64,000 nucleotides of DNA from APNM01 sp040361335 (GCF_040361335.1 NZ_APNM01000007.1:62001-126000); one strand, 5' to 3'; numbered from the stretch's first letter, positions 1 through 8,017 are shown. Program-made: numbers and translations. Notes: generated by a model not told the origin, from the sequence alone.

Positions 1-1
1 C

Positions 2-385
2 ATTCCGTATTCGCACAGTGCCGTGATGTTCCGTCGATCGCTGCTGGAGGAAGGCCTTAATTACGATCCGGCGCAGCCCTATCTGATTGACTTCGAGTTC
101 TTCCTGCGTGTGGCCTCCAAGCATCCGGTCGCCAACCTGGATGAACCCGTGGTGCGCCGGAACGTGCGCGGCGAAAGCTATTTTCAGTCCAGTTTCAGCA
201 CGGCGCGGCAGAACCGGCGGCTCGCGGTGCTTTGCGCGCGCGCGATACGGCGGTTCGGGTTGCCGGTGTCTTGCTATGTGTTCCCTATGGCGAGGCTGGC
301 CTATCCGCTACTGCCCGGCTGGCTGAAACGTCGGATTAGGCATTCGCAGGGTTTGCGGGAGACAGAATTGGCCGTGGGCAACTGA
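2..385 (+). CDS. Glycosyltransferase family 2, C-terminal part (5' end outside window)
   Basis: The open frame runs in from the window edge. Its first visible residues (IPYSHSAVMFRRS) and the following DFEFFLRVA match the conserved acceptor-side motif and the (D/E)D-x-x-(L/F)-W/F region seen at the C-terminal half of GT2 sugar transferases of polysaccharide clusters. The N-terminal GT-A nucleotide-binding half is not in the window. It ends 1 base before the start of the next gene, a membrane O-antigen ligase/polymerase, which supports a role in surface polysaccharide assembly on the cytoplasmic side of the membrane. Donor and acceptor sugars cannot be told from the sequence. Confidence 0.8.
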   Translation: MPYSHSAVMFRRSLLEEGLNYDPAQPYLIDFEFFLRVASKHPVANLDEPVVRRNVRGESYFQSSFSTARQNRRLAVLCARAIRRFGLPVSCYVFPMARLAYPLLPGWLKRRIRHSQGLRETELAVGN

Positions 386-386
386 G

Positions 387-1775
387 ATGCCGACTATCGG
401 ATTGGCAATATTCTTGATCGCTGGCGGGATATGCGCGCTGCCGATAATGGCACGCATCGTGAAGCAGCCGGTGATCGGGATATACATCTTCCTGTTCCTG
501 TCCAGCATCACGATGGCGCCCAATTTCCCGATCGTCGGCGACCGGCTGGCATTCGCCGATTTCGTGATGGGCTTCACCATCCTGGCGGCCTGGGCACAGG
601 GGCGTCCCCGACAGGTGGAGCCCCGTCTGCGCCAGGTCGAGTTGTTTGCGGACATACTCATTGCTCTATGCACGGTGTCCTCGCTGCTCGCCTTGCTGGT
701 AGGCGGCGATCCGGTTCGTGTCTTCCTTTTCATGGCCATCTACCTCTACGGCTATGTCGTGTTCAAGACGATCGTCCGTCACGTCGATGACGTCGAGAAA
801 TTCAAGATGGCGTGTCTGGCGTGGGGACTGGGGGCGGCGCTGGTGATCGTGGTCGGATTTCTGGCATCGACCGGCATATACAAGCCGGCCTGGACCTTCG
901 ATGCCAAGATCAACCGCATCTCGGCTACCATGAAGGATTCCGGCCAGGTAGCGAGCTATATCGCGCCGGCACTGCTGCTGTATGTCTATGTCGCGACCAG
1001 TCAGCAGATCAAGCCGATTTACCGGATCGCGGCCATAGGTCTCTGCGGCATGGCCGTAGTCGTGTTGCTGGGCACGGGCAGCCGCATATCGTTCGTGATG
1101 TTGCTGTTCTTTGTCGCCTACGTGGGCTTTGTCAGCTTGACCGGCAAGCGGCGCATATCCCGTGCACCAGTGATACTGTTTCTGGCCGCCGTGTTGATCG
1201 GTGGCGGCAGTTATGTCGTATCCGTCTGGAGCGATACGAGCGAGGAATACGGTCTGCTAACGACTTCGCCATTCGAGCGGGCAATCAAGATGTTGTCGAT
1301 GCAGACCCGGCAAGGCCTGGGGGTGCCAACCTCATTGCTGGAACAATACGGAGGAACCCGGTACGAGGAGATCAGCACTGCCCTGGAGCACTTCCCCGAG
1401 AGTCCTATGTTCGGGGTCGGCAGCGGTATGTTCTCGCAGACCTTCAAGACGAACGAAGTCCACAACAGCGCTTTCGCGCTGCTGATCGAGAATGGTTTGT
1501 TCGCCTTCTTGTTCTTTTGCCTGTGGTGGGCGGCCATCGTAATGTTGCTGATTGGATGCCGGCGTCATGCTCGCTCGTCGCAGCTCAAGTTCGTCTACTC
1601 GCTCGCGATCGGCGTGGTGCTGGTATTCCTCCTATACCAGATGACGACCAATGGCCTGCGGCAGCGGCCTTTCTGGTTCGTGCCGGCGTTGGCGCTCTGC
1701 AGCGCGCGCCTGCTTCGGACCGAGGAGCAGCCTAAGCCCGATACGGCCGGCATGGTCGTGGCGGCGGCCCGTTGA
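387..1775 (+). CDS. O-antigen ligase / Wzy-type polymerase family membrane protein
   Basis: A 462-residue polytopic membrane protein with about ten hydrophobic segments and a long periplasmic loop (roughly residues 285-360) ending in VHNSAFALLIENG. A loop followed by an H-N-x-x-(L/F) motif near residue 359 is typical of the Wzy_C/WaaL family, which either polymerises lipid-linked repeat units or transfers glycan to an acceptor in the periplasm. It starts directly after the GT2 gene and is followed by an acyltransferase, so the three probably form one operon. Ligase and polymerase cannot be separated by eye. Confidence 0.8.
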   Translation: MPTIGLAIFLIAGGICALPIMARIVKQPVIGIYIFLFLSSITMAPNFPIVGDRLAFADFVMGFTILAAWAQGRPRQVEPRLRQVELFADILIALCTVSSLLALLVGGDPVRVFLFMAIYLYGYVVFKTIVRHVDDVEKFKMACLAWGLGAALVIVVGFLASTGIYKPAWTFDAKINRISATMKDSGQVASYIAPALLLYVYVATSQQIKPIYRIAAIGLCGMAVVVLLGTGSRISFVMLLFFVAYVGFVSLTGKRRISRAPVILFLAAVLIGGGSYVVSVWSDTSEEYGLLTTSPFERAIKMLSMQTRQGLGVPTSLLEQYGGTRYEEISTALEHFPESPMFGVGSGMFSQTFKTNEVHNSAFALLIENGLFAFLFFCLWWAAIVMLLIGCRRHARSSQLKFVYSLAIGVVLVFLLYQMTTNGLRQRPFWFVPALALCSARLLRTEEQPKPDTAGMVVAAAR

Positions 1776-1782
1776 TGTCGGC

Positions 1783-2913
1783 GTGAGCAGTATGGCTAGT
1801 TCTTCTACCTCTTCGTCCATACCCCCGGCGGTAAGCGCCCATATTCGCTTTTTGACCGCGGTGGCAGCGGTCATGGTGGTGTATATCCATGGCACGACTG
1901 TTGGATTCACGTCCGGGGATTGGTCCGATCCGTCTGCCTGGATTCAGGGCTACCTGTCGCACAATCTCTTCCACGTATCGCTGCTGATCTTCTTTTTCTG
2001 CTCTGCATTTTTGTTGTTCGTCGGCGTGGACGGAATCGGCGATATCGGCGGCAAGCTGCGCAAGCGGGGACGCAGCCTGATCGTGCCCTACCTGTTGTGG
2101 TCGGGGCTGTGGCTGGTGGTTTTGCTGCTGGCTCGCTTGGTGGGGAACCTCGATCTGGGTGCGCAAGAGGCGCCATCCGGTGTCGAGGCGGTGCTTTACA
2201 GGCTGTTCGTGGATCCCGTTGCCGGGCAGCTCTGGTTCCTGCGGGATCTGATTGTTCTGACGGCGTTGTCACCGTTGCTGTTCGTGTTGCCACGGTGGGT
2301 TGGGCCGGCGCTGCTCGCGGCGGCCTATGTCGTCTGGCTTTGGGTGCCGACGCCGACCGTGATCGAAAACCGGTCCGGATGGTGGGAGATCGTCAGCACT
2401 GAGGCCATCGTTTGGTTCCTGGCGGGCGTGGTCGCGGCCCGTTTCCTGGATCTCGACAAGCTCGATCGGATCTTGCGGGATCGCCGGGCCTGGGTGTCGC
2501 TGGCGAGTTGTGTCGGCTACCTGCTGTTGCCGTTGGCCAAGGGTGGTCCGTTCATGCCGGCCAGTGTGGCCTTCGGGTTGTCGACGACGCTGGGGTTTGT
2601 CTTCCTGGTTTCGTTGTATCCCTGGATCGCCCGGCTGGTGCATTCCGAGGTGGTGGCGCGTTTCGGGTCGTTCTCGTTCCTGCTCTACGCCGGGCATTAC
2701 CCGACGCTCAAGATCGTGGGCTTGAGTGTCGTGGCGATTTTGGGGCCTTCGGCGGAGGTGGCGCTCGCGACGTACGCCTTGGCGCCATTGGTCGTGATCA
2801 TTGGCGTGATATTCGGTCTATCCGTGCTGGGGCGGGTATGGCCGGGTGCGGTCCTGGCTCTCAACGGCTACCGGCCCGTATATCCGTTCCTGGCATCCCG
2901 TACTGTGAAGTGA
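1783..2913 (+). CDS. Acyltransferase 3 family membrane protein (OafA/YrhL type)
   Basis: About 376 residues with around ten membrane helices. The start is taken as GTG 1783 (ATG 1792 is equally possible); the frame is open further upstream but that part overlaps the ligase gene. Near the N-terminus it has an R-F-L...VVYIH stretch with the family histidine (about residue 36), the usual active-site signature of acyltransferase-3 proteins that O-acetylate or otherwise acylate exported glycans. The gene follows the O-antigen ligase/polymerase by a few bases, so it probably decorates the same surface polysaccharide. The acyl donor and target are unknown. Confidence 0.82.
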   Translation: MSSMASSSTSSSIPPAVSAHIRFLTAVAAVMVVYIHGTTVGFTSGDWSDPSAWIQGYLSHNLFHVSLLIFFFCSAFLLFVGVDGIGDIGGKLRKRGRSLIVPYLLWSGLWLVVLLLARLVGNLDLGAQEAPSGVEAVLYRLFVDPVAGQLWFLRDLIVLTALSPLLFVLPRWVGPALLAAAYVVWLWVPTPTVIENRSGWWEIVSTEAIVWFLAGVVAARFLDLDKLDRILRDRRAWVSLASCVGYLLLPLAKGGPFMPASVAFGLSTTLGFVFLVSLYPWIARLVHSEVVARFGSFSFLLYAGHYPTLKIVGLSVVAILGPSAEVALATYALAPLVVIIGVIFGLSVLGRVWPGAVLALNGYRPVYPFLASRTVK

Positions 2914-2951
2914 AATGCTGAGTTTCACGGTCCCCGACCCCGGAGACAAAG

Positions 2952-3521
2952 ATGACGACATTACTTTTAGGGCTCGCAATCTTCCTTGGGATGCATTCGA
3001 TCTCCATCGTCGCTCACGAGTGGCGCGATGGCATGGTGCAGCGGATCGGCAAGTATCCCTGGCAAGCGCTGTACGGGCTCGTTTCCATCGTGGGATTCGT
3101 GCTTATCGTGAAGGGTTACGGGATGGCGCGGCTCGATCCGACTGTCTTGTACATGCCGCCGGCTTGGCTGCGTCATGTCTCGATGTTGTTGCTGTTGCCG
3201 GTGTTTGTGTTGTTCCTGGCACCGTATCTGGCGGGGCATATCAAGCGAGTGATGAAGCACCCGCAGCTGGTAGCGGTGAAGCTCTGGGCGGTGGCGCATC
3301 TTCTCGCCAACGGCATGCTGCACGACGTCGTGTTGTTCGGCGCCTTCCTGGCCTGGGCCGTGGCGGATCGTATTTCCTTCAAACGGCGGCCGATGCGCGA
3401 GGTGCCGGCGTTGCCGTCTTCTGGGATCAACGATGTGATCCTGGTGGTGCTGGGGTTGGGTGTTTACGTGGCGTTTGTGCTTTGGCTGCATCCGGTGTTG
3501 ATTGGGGTGCCGGTGGCTTAG
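2952..3521 (+). CDS. NnrU family membrane protein
   Basis: A 189-residue protein of five or six membrane helices. It contains the pattern HLLANGMLHDVVLFGAF and a preceding HP-x-L-x-x-VKLWA stretch that characterise the NnrU family. NnrU was named for a gene near nitric-oxide-responsive nitrite/NO reductase genes in Rhodobacter, but most members have no established activity and occur without denitrification genes, as here. An ATG within a longer overlapping frame was chosen because the hydrophobic family N-terminus begins there. It lies at the boundary between the polysaccharide genes and the toxin-antitoxin island. Confidence 0.82.
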   Translation: MTTLLLGLAIFLGMHSISIVAHEWRDGMVQRIGKYPWQALYGLVSIVGFVLIVKGYGMARLDPTVLYMPPAWLRHVSMLLLLPVFVLFLAPYLAGHIKRVMKHPQLVAVKLWAVAHLLANGMLHDVVLFGAFLAWAVADRISFKRRPMREVPALPSSGINDVILVVLGLGVYVAFVLWLHPVLIGVPVA

Positions 3522-3537
3522 CTATATCCGTAAGACG

Positions 3538-3954
3538 TTATTCTTTCAATATTTGCTCGGCAAACGTCCGAGCCGTGACGATACGTGTGCCGGCGTGTCG
3601 TCCGAGTGCGATCAAGTCGCCGAAATCACCGCTTACCAGATAGTGGGCCGTGCCGGCCTCCGCAATGGCTAGGATCAGGTTGTCATCGGGATCGGGGCTG
3701 GCCGAAACGGCCGGCGTCTTCTCTATCAGCGTTGCGTTGGCTCGTATCAGGTTCACCATGCGCCCGGCTTCGGCGGGTGTAATGCGCTCGCGCAATCGTG
3801 GGTAGCGGCTCGCCGCGCTTAATTCATCCAACTGTCCAGCGCTCGTCACGAGCTCGTATCGACCTTGCCGCCAGGATTGGTAGATTCGAAAGGGCGGGGA
3901 GTGAGGGGAGATCAGGGCCGAGAGCAGGATGTTCGTATCGAGAACGACCCGCAC
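3538..3954 (-). CDS. PIN-domain toxin, COG1569-type
   Basis: A 138-residue PIN-fold protein. It starts MRVVLDTNILLSAL (acidic residue D6) and carries SPDPDDNLILAIAEAG and YLVSGDFGDL in the C-terminal half, placing the usual clustered aspartates of a metal-dependent ribonuclease. It begins at GTG 3954, immediately after the TAA stop of the upstream ribbon-helix-helix gene with no gap. This is the normal antitoxin-then-toxin order of a type II module. All expected acidic positions seem present, so the toxin looks intact. The RNA target is unknown. Confidence 0.88.
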   Translation of the reverse strand: MRVVLDTNILLSALISPHSPPFRIYQSWRQGRYELVTSAGQLDELSAASRYPRLRERITPAEAGRMVNLIRANATLIEKTPAVSASPDPDDNLILAIAEAGTAHYLVSGDFGDLIALGRHAGTRIVTARTFAEQILKE

Positions 3955-4209
3955 TTAGCCTGTCCGCTTGGCCATACGGGCGAAACGGATCGCTTCCTGG
4001 CTGATCCGGTCGATTTCCTCGTCGCTCAGATCGGTGAATCGGTCCCGGATTTCCTCGGTCGTACGATCCAGGACTCGCCAGCGCACCGCTTCCTCGACGA
4101 AACGGGAGAGATCCCCTTTTTTGTAACCCCGCTCCGCCAAGTAGCCTCGTACCTGACGGTCGGCTTCTTCGGAGATTTTGAGGTGCCAGCGTGCTTGTTC
4201 GCTCATCAT
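3955..4209 (-). CDS. Ribbon-helix-helix antitoxin partner of the PIN toxin
   Basis: 84 residues beginning MMSEQARWHLKISEEADRQV, with a short beta strand then two helices (GDLSRFVEEAVRWRVL) as in CopG/Arc-like DNA-binding antitoxins. A charged C-terminal tail (TDLSDEEIDRISQEA) would contact the toxin. It directly precedes the PIN gene (zero-base spacing), so the two are very likely cotranscribed. The promoter should lie in 4210-4343, a stretch shared with the divergent HD-domain gene. Autoregulation by the antitoxin is expected for the family but no operator was recognised. Confidence 0.8.
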   Translation of the reverse strand: MMSEQARWHLKISEEADRQVRGYLAERGYKKGDLSRFVEEAVRWRVLDRTTEEIRDRFTDLSDEEIDRISQEAIRFARMAKRTG

Positions 4210-4343
4210 TCGCTGCGTGTCTATGTGTCTATGAGCATTCTAGTCGTGACACTGGGTTCGTTACAAGCTTCTCTGCCAGGGTAGTTGCCTTGATTGGAAG
4301 CAGACAGCCAATGCGGACGAGCGGTGCTTGATGCGCTCGACAC

Positions 4344-5432
4344 ATGCCGGGTAACAAGGATGATATGGTTGAATCGAGTCAATCGGTGCAGGTGCATGTG
4401 ATGGATCCTACTCCTGCGGAATCGCCTTCCGAGAGTTATTCCTCGCTGATCCGCGAGGTTAGGCAGGACGCCTTTCTTGGCGACGTTATAGACAGTCAGG
4501 CCTTCGGACGCCTGTCGGGAATCTCTTTCCTAGGTGCGATCGATTATGTCGGTGACTGGGTCTTGCCTAAGGTCTGTCGCACGCGATTCAGTCACTCGTT
4601 GGGCGTGGCCGCTTTGGCGAAGTATGTCTCCAAGGTTCGGGGATATTCCACCGATACGGAGCGTCATTTGATATGTGCGGCTCTCCTGCACGATATCGGT
4701 CATCCGCCTCTGTCGCATTCCGCCGAGAGCGTATTGAAGGCGCGTTTCGGCATGAATCACCATGATCTCGCGGAGCGTCTGATCGATGGGCATTTTGGTC
4801 CCGGACGTTCGCTGCGGGGGATATTGGAGCGGTTCGTCGATGCGGAACGATTGAAGTCGCTGATCTCGGGTCGGAGCGAGGAGCCGGGGAGCGATTTGTT
4901 CCGGCACAGGATCAACATCGACACCATCGACGGCATCATCCGGGCGATGCATTACGACAAGGCCTATCTCGATACGAATCTCCCTTTGCGTATGACCCGC
5001 GCCGTGTTCCTGACACAGGACGACTCGCGGTTCGAGGCGATGGACTGGTTTTGGCGGTCGAAGAACGACGTCTACCGTTTCCTGGTCCACAGCAGGCGGG
5101 GCCTGGAGGCGGATTACGCGGGTCAGTTCCTTTTTCGCAAGTTGGAGTTGAGTGAGGACGACATGGTCTCCGACGAAAGACACGGATCGCTGGGTTCGGC
5201 TCTGAGACGCGTGTCATCGGAGGTGAGGGAAGGACAGCCGCGGGCATTTCGGTTCGTAGCAAGAGACTATTTCATAAACTCCGAGCTATTCTCGGAGGAA
5301 CGCTACGGGCTCGCCAAGAAGGCGAGTGTCTTGTCTGGCAACGCGCCGGAATCCACTGAAGGGACTCGGCAATGGCAATGGAAGGCTATTCCGCACAAGA
5401 AAGACTTTCGTCACAGTCGCAGCAGAAATTAG
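4344..5432 (+). CDS. HD-superfamily phosphohydrolase
   Basis: 362 residues. The motif series FSHSLGVAALA, then ALLHDIGHPPLSH (His-Asp pair at about residues 116-117), then a later D in NIDTIDGIIRAM fits the dGTPase-like branch of metal-dependent HD phosphohydrolases. The last 20 residues overlap the next gene by 61 bases. ATG 4344 is used; ATG 4365 is an alternative with a weak AAGGA upstream. The neighbour is a nucleotidyltransferase-domain gene disrupted by an insertion-sequence remnant. An HD plus nucleotidyltransferase pair could be a defence or stress module, but that is inference; the substrate is unknown. Confidence 0.75.
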   Translation: MPGNKDDMVESSQSVQVHVMDPTPAESPSESYSSLIREVRQDAFLGDVIDSQAFGRLSGISFLGAIDYVGDWVLPKVCRTRFSHSLGVAALAKYVSKVRGYSTDTERHLICAALLHDIGHPPLSHSAESVLKARFGMNHHDLAERLIDGHFGPGRSLRGILERFVDAERLKSLISGRSEEPGSDLFRHRINIDTIDGIIRAMHYDKAYLDTNLPLRMTRAVFLTQDDSRFEAMDWFWRSKNDVYRFLVHSRRGLEADYAGQFLFRKLELSEDDMVSDERHGSLGSALRRVSSEVREGQPRAFRFVARDYFINSELFSEERYGLAKKASVLSGNAPESTEGTRQWQWKAIPHKKDFRHSRSRN

Positions 5433-5728
5433 ATACGCTGCGAGACGAATTCGCAAAGGAATTCGAGGCTTACAAGCAGGCCGGAAAGTTCTCCGTAGTC
5501 GCGGTGGGCTCTCTTGCTCGTTTGGAAGCGTGCGAGGATTCCGATCTGGACTATTTCATAATCTCCGACAGGGGCCTAAAGGCTAGTCATTTCGAGCATG
5601 GACTGGGCAGATCGCGCTTGACTGTGGCCAACTCCTGGTCGCGTGGCGTGTCCGAGCCCGTAAAGGCCTTGTTCGGCTGGCGGCTCAACTCACGGCACCA
5701 GCGGGTCAGCATTTGGGTTTATGCCTAA
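5372..5728 (+). pseudogene. Nucleotidyltransferase-domain protein, truncated by IS3 remnant
   Basis: The first about 75 residues form the start of a polymerase-beta-like nucleotidyltransferase: VAVGSLARLEACEDSDLDYF gives the G-S-x-x-R...D-x-D catalytic signature (GSLAR at about 46-50, D57/D59/D61 region). Similarity stops near base 5600. From there to the stop at 5728 the frame reads through sequence that on the other strand encodes an IS3 OrfA transposase. The gene overlaps the end of the HD hydrolase gene, so the two were translationally coupled. The missing C-terminal part is not found downstream of the insertion, so this looks like a remnant. Confidence 0.72.
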
Positions 5729-5824
5729 ATCCCGGGCTATCTCGCCAATACTGGCACCAGGGACCCGGGTGAGATCCGCCACCTCGGCCTTGAATTCCAG
5801 GCTGCACTTTCTTCGTTGCGGCAT
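5587..5824 (-). pseudogene. IS3-family OrfA transposase remnant, frameshifted
   Basis: On the minus strand an ATG at 5824 opens MPQRRKCSLEFKAEVADL and continues through a helix-turn-helix (GASIGEIARDLGINPN), the classical N-terminus of IS3 OrfA. After INPN the homology jumps one frame to MLTRWCRELSRQP, then AFTGSDTPRDQELATVKRDL, the OrfA leucine-zipper part. This implies a single-base frameshift near 5710-5720; without it translation stops at 5690. Neither the rest of OrfA nor OrfB (the DDE integrase) follows, so only the 5' third of the element is left. A GAAGGAGT ribosome site precedes the ATG. Confidence 0.78.
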
Positions 5825-5925
5825 AACACTCCTTCACGGCCCATAATGAGCCTTTTCGGATGTGTCCGCGGCAACGGGGTAGAACCCACTCAGCAGGGGT
5901 GGGTGTCGGATAAATACTCAACTAG
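5600..5925 (-). mobile_element. Partial IS3-family element
   Basis: This span holds the OrfA remnant and its upstream leader, bounded on one side by the broken nucleotidyltransferase gene and on the other by an abrupt change to AT-rich sequence at about 5925. No OrfB, no second terminal inverted repeat and no target-site duplication could be recognised, so the element is dead and its exact ends are uncertain. Confidence 0.6.
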
Positions 5926-5936
5926 TTTAAGAGGGA

Positions 5937-6497
5937 ATGATGAGTTTTGAAAAAGGGAAAAGGTATGGTCGTTATTGGGACGATGTTCATACCCTGAATG
6001 ATTTAATCACTCGCTATGCATTTCATACGACTGGGAAGAATGAAAGGGATTTTGAGAACGGCTTTGCCTCAACCCTTTTGAATTCCGAAGAAGGCACTTT
6101 CAACGCCGAGGTAATTACGCAAATAGATAAATCTGTAGCGGTAAAGGGTGTCTATTGCTTCGGCAAGCAACATAGGCCGGATATGTCTCTTGATGAAAAT
6201 GGTATCGCAGTTGAAATTAAATTCGTCAAATATGCTGGTTTAAAAGATGCTATTGGGCAAGGTTATCTATATAGATTACGCTATCGTTTCGTAATTCTTG
6301 TTCTCATAATAAGCGAGGAAAGAAAAGGTATTTATGAGGATTTGATTTTAGGGAAGGAAAGTGATCTAGAGCATACTCTTCAGCATTTGGCAGATAATAT
6401 GAATGTTTTCACTTACATTGTGCCTGCTTATAAGCTCAAGGGAGGGCAGAAAAAATGTGTCTCATTTTTTGAGCCTCGAAATATTGTTGATGAATAG
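5937..6497 (+). CDS. AT-rich hypothetical protein with PD-(D/E)XK nuclease-like motif
   Basis: 186 residues; the family was not recognised. The order E40 in an amphipathic helix (ERDFENGFASTLL), P81-D82, then E93-I-K95 in VEIKFVK, and Q108-x-x-x-Y is the pattern of PD-(D/E)XK nucleases. The base composition is strikingly AT-rich compared with everything around it, which points to recent transfer. The ribosome site GAGGGA is followed by two ATG codons (5937, 5940). It sits directly after an IS3 remnant. It could be a restriction-type or defence nuclease, or a non-catalytic member of the fold; the assignment rests on motif spacing only. Confidence 0.6.
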   Translation: MMSFEKGKRYGRYWDDVHTLNDLITRYAFHTTGKNERDFENGFASTLLNSEEGTFNAEVITQIDKSVAVKGVYCFGKQHRPDMSLDENGIAVEIKFVKYAGLKDAIGQGYLYRLRYRFVILVLIISEERKGIYEDLILGKESDLEHTLQHLADNMNVFTYIVPAYKLKGGQKKCVSFFEPRNIVDE

Positions 6498-6612
6498 AAT
6501 TTGTAAAACTGGACGGTTTTACGGTTGAATCGCCCGGATTCGTTGGAGGCTCCAACGATTGAGCGGCTACTGAAGATCATGGGATACATCGCTTGTCTTG
6601 AAGGGATGCCAT

Positions 6613-6634
6613 GTGACACTATATATGGTGTCAC
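6613..6634. promoter_or_regulatory. Palindromic operator upstream of hicA
   Basis: A perfect 7-base inverted repeat GTGACAC (6613-6619) / GTGTCAC (6628-6634) encloses an 8-base TA-rich centre (TATATATG) that could serve as a -10 box. It lies 11 bases before the hicA ATG. The position and form fit an operator for the ribbon-helix-helix domain of HicB. Bases 6498-6612 show no gene. Confidence 0.6.
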
Positions 6635-6645
6635 AGGGAGGGTGC

Positions 6646-6942
6646 ATGGGTCTGGATGAGACGCGTCAGCGGCTCATAGCCTCGAAGAAGAGCATTCGAT
6701 GTCGCGAATTGGTTCAGCTCATGGAATCCCTTGGCTTCGAGGTCCGTGACGGCAAGCGTGGCGGTCACAAGATATGCACACATCCGTATCTCCCCGATTT
6801 TCACTCGCTTGGTTTCAACTGCGGTCATGGAAAGAATCCGGAGATCAAGCCGGCCTATATCACCAATGTGCTTCGCGTGCTGGAATGGCACGACGACGAT
6901 TTGCGTTTCTACCTTGAACAGCACGACTCGGATCCCGAGTGA
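6646..6942 (+). CDS. hicA: HicA-family mRNA interferase toxin of a TAC operon
   Basis: 98 residues. The double-stranded-RNA-binding-like HicA fold is visible in RCRELVQLMESLGFEVRD, then GKRGGHKICTHP with the catalytic histidine at H41, and an extended C-terminal part FNCGHGKNPEIKPAYITNVL as in the longer HicA variants. ATG 6646 is preceded by AGGGAGG. HicA toxins cleave mRNA in the cytoplasm. The gene is followed at 15 bases by hicB and then, overlapping, by a SecB-like chaperone gene, so the three genes look like a toxin-antitoxin-chaperone unit. The toxin appears intact. Confidence 0.85.
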   Translation: MGLDETRQRLIASKKSIRCRELVQLMESLGFEVRDGKRGGHKICTHPYLPDFHSLGFNCGHGKNPEIKPAYITNVLRVLEWHDDDLRFYLEQHDSDPE

Positions 6943-6956
6943 CGAAGGAAACCGAT

Positions 6957-7448
6957 ATGTTTGATGCCAGCCGCTATACCATCATCGTGCGCAAGGGTGA
7001 ATTCGACGAAGAGACCTGCTTCGAGGCCACTGTTCGCGAACTCCCGGATGTGGCCGAGTATGGCGATACAGCCGATGAGGCTTATGCCCTGGCACTGGAT
7101 ACCGTGGAAGTTACTCATGCCGCATTGACCGAACAGGGCCGCTGCATGCCCGTACCGTATGCCCCGGCCAAGGATTTCAGTGGGCGGGTAACGCTGCGTC
7201 TGCCGCGGAGTCTGCATCGCGCATTGGATGCGGCCGCGAACGCCGAAGGTGTGAGTCTAAACCAACATATCGTGAATGTTCTGAACTACTGGAGCGGATA
7301 TGCCGCTCGGGCAACGGCCACGACGGAGTCGGCCACAGCTTGGCAGCGATACCCTGACGCAGGAGGTGTTAAGCAGCGTGCGCACCTCAAAGTCGTCTCT
7401 CGAAACGACTATCCGAAAGAGGAAGTCGACGACGTTGCTTGCCAATGA
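6957..7448 (+). CDS. hicB: HicB-family antitoxin with C-terminal extension
   Basis: 163 residues from ATG 6957 (AAGGAA 7 bases upstream; a GTG at 6939 overlapping the hicA stop is an alternative). Residues 1-70 are the HicB partial RNase-H fold that blocks HicA. Residues 77-113 (GRVTLRLPRSLHRALDAAA...) are a ribbon-helix-helix DNA-binding domain. A further 50 polar residues (114-163) extend past the usual HicB end. In known toxin-antitoxin-chaperone systems such a tail makes the antitoxin unstable unless SecB binds it; that role here is inferred from the adjacent SecB-like gene. Stop and next start overlap (ATGA). Confidence 0.85.
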   Translation: MFDASRYTIIVRKGEFDEETCFEATVRELPDVAEYGDTADEAYALALDTVEVTHAALTEQGRCMPVPYAPAKDFSGRVTLRLPRSLHRALDAAANAEGVSLNQHIVNVLNYWSGYAARATATTESATAWQRYPDAGGVKQRAHLKVVSRNDYPKEEVDDVACQ

Positions 7449-7978
7449 CGACCGACGCTGCTCTCCAACGTGCGATTGATGCATTGGGCATCCGCGATGT
7501 ATTCATTAGCCGGTCTGAATCTTGGCTTGCGGACGATTTCGAGCCGCAATACAGCGATCCCGAGACGCTGGACGTCGCGTGGAAACATCGGGTAACCCAA
7601 TCGCAGGTCGCAACGCTTGAATCCGATTCGGGCGAGCAGCAATTGCTCTTCCGCGTTCTGATCGAGATGGGCATGCGACTCAATGCGCCGACGGAGAGGG
7701 GCGACGAATCTTTGAAGTTGGAACCAAGCGATGAAGAGCCGCCAACGTGCGCTTGTATCGAGGCCTGCTTCGTGGCCGAGTACGAAATGTCGGAACAGCT
7801 CGACAAGAAAGCCATGCGCGCATTCGCATTGAAGAATGCGAGCTACCATGTGTGGCCCTATTGGCGCGAATATTTGATGAGCCAATGCACGCGCATGAAT
7901 TTGCCGAAAGTGACGGTGCCGGCCGTGCAATTTGCCCGCAATGCGAGCCAGGAGGCGTCTTCAAAAGAGGGGACATAG
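7445..7978 (+). CDS. SecB-like chaperone of the HicAB module
   Basis: 177 residues from ATG 7445, overlapping the hicB stop by 4 bases (ATGA coupling). The C-terminal half carries NASYHVWPYWREYLMSQCTR followed by NLPKVTVPAVQF, which aligns with the SecB signature (FPYARE...S...FP.L.L.PVNF). The N-terminal half is diverged, as in TAC-type SecB proteins such as Mycobacterium tuberculosis Rv1957. It would bind the HicB tail and protect it from proteolysis. It is not the housekeeping SecB, which normally sits near grxC/gpsA and lacks toxin neighbours. Confidence 0.8.
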   Translation: MTTDAALQRAIDALGIRDVFISRSESWLADDFEPQYSDPETLDVAWKHRVTQSQVATLESDSGEQQLLFRVLIEMGMRLNAPTERGDESLKLEPSDEEPPTCACIEACFVAEYEMSEQLDKKAMRAFALKNASYHVWPYWREYLMSQCTRMNLPKVTVPAVQFARNASQEASSKEGT

Positions 7979-8017
7979 GGTAGGCATCGCATAATCCCCG
8001 GAATGAGAGCCTCGCTT

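Noticed and set aside
5706..5921. 71-codon minus-strand ORF over the IS remnant
   Set aside because: It is out of frame with the IS3 OrfA sequence, which is read from ATG 5824 in another frame.
6498..6612. Possible remnant gene between the nuclease-like gene and hicA
   Set aside because: One frame reads PTIERLLKIMGYIACLEGMP, which looks protein-like, but I could not assign a family or start, so it is not reported as a gene.
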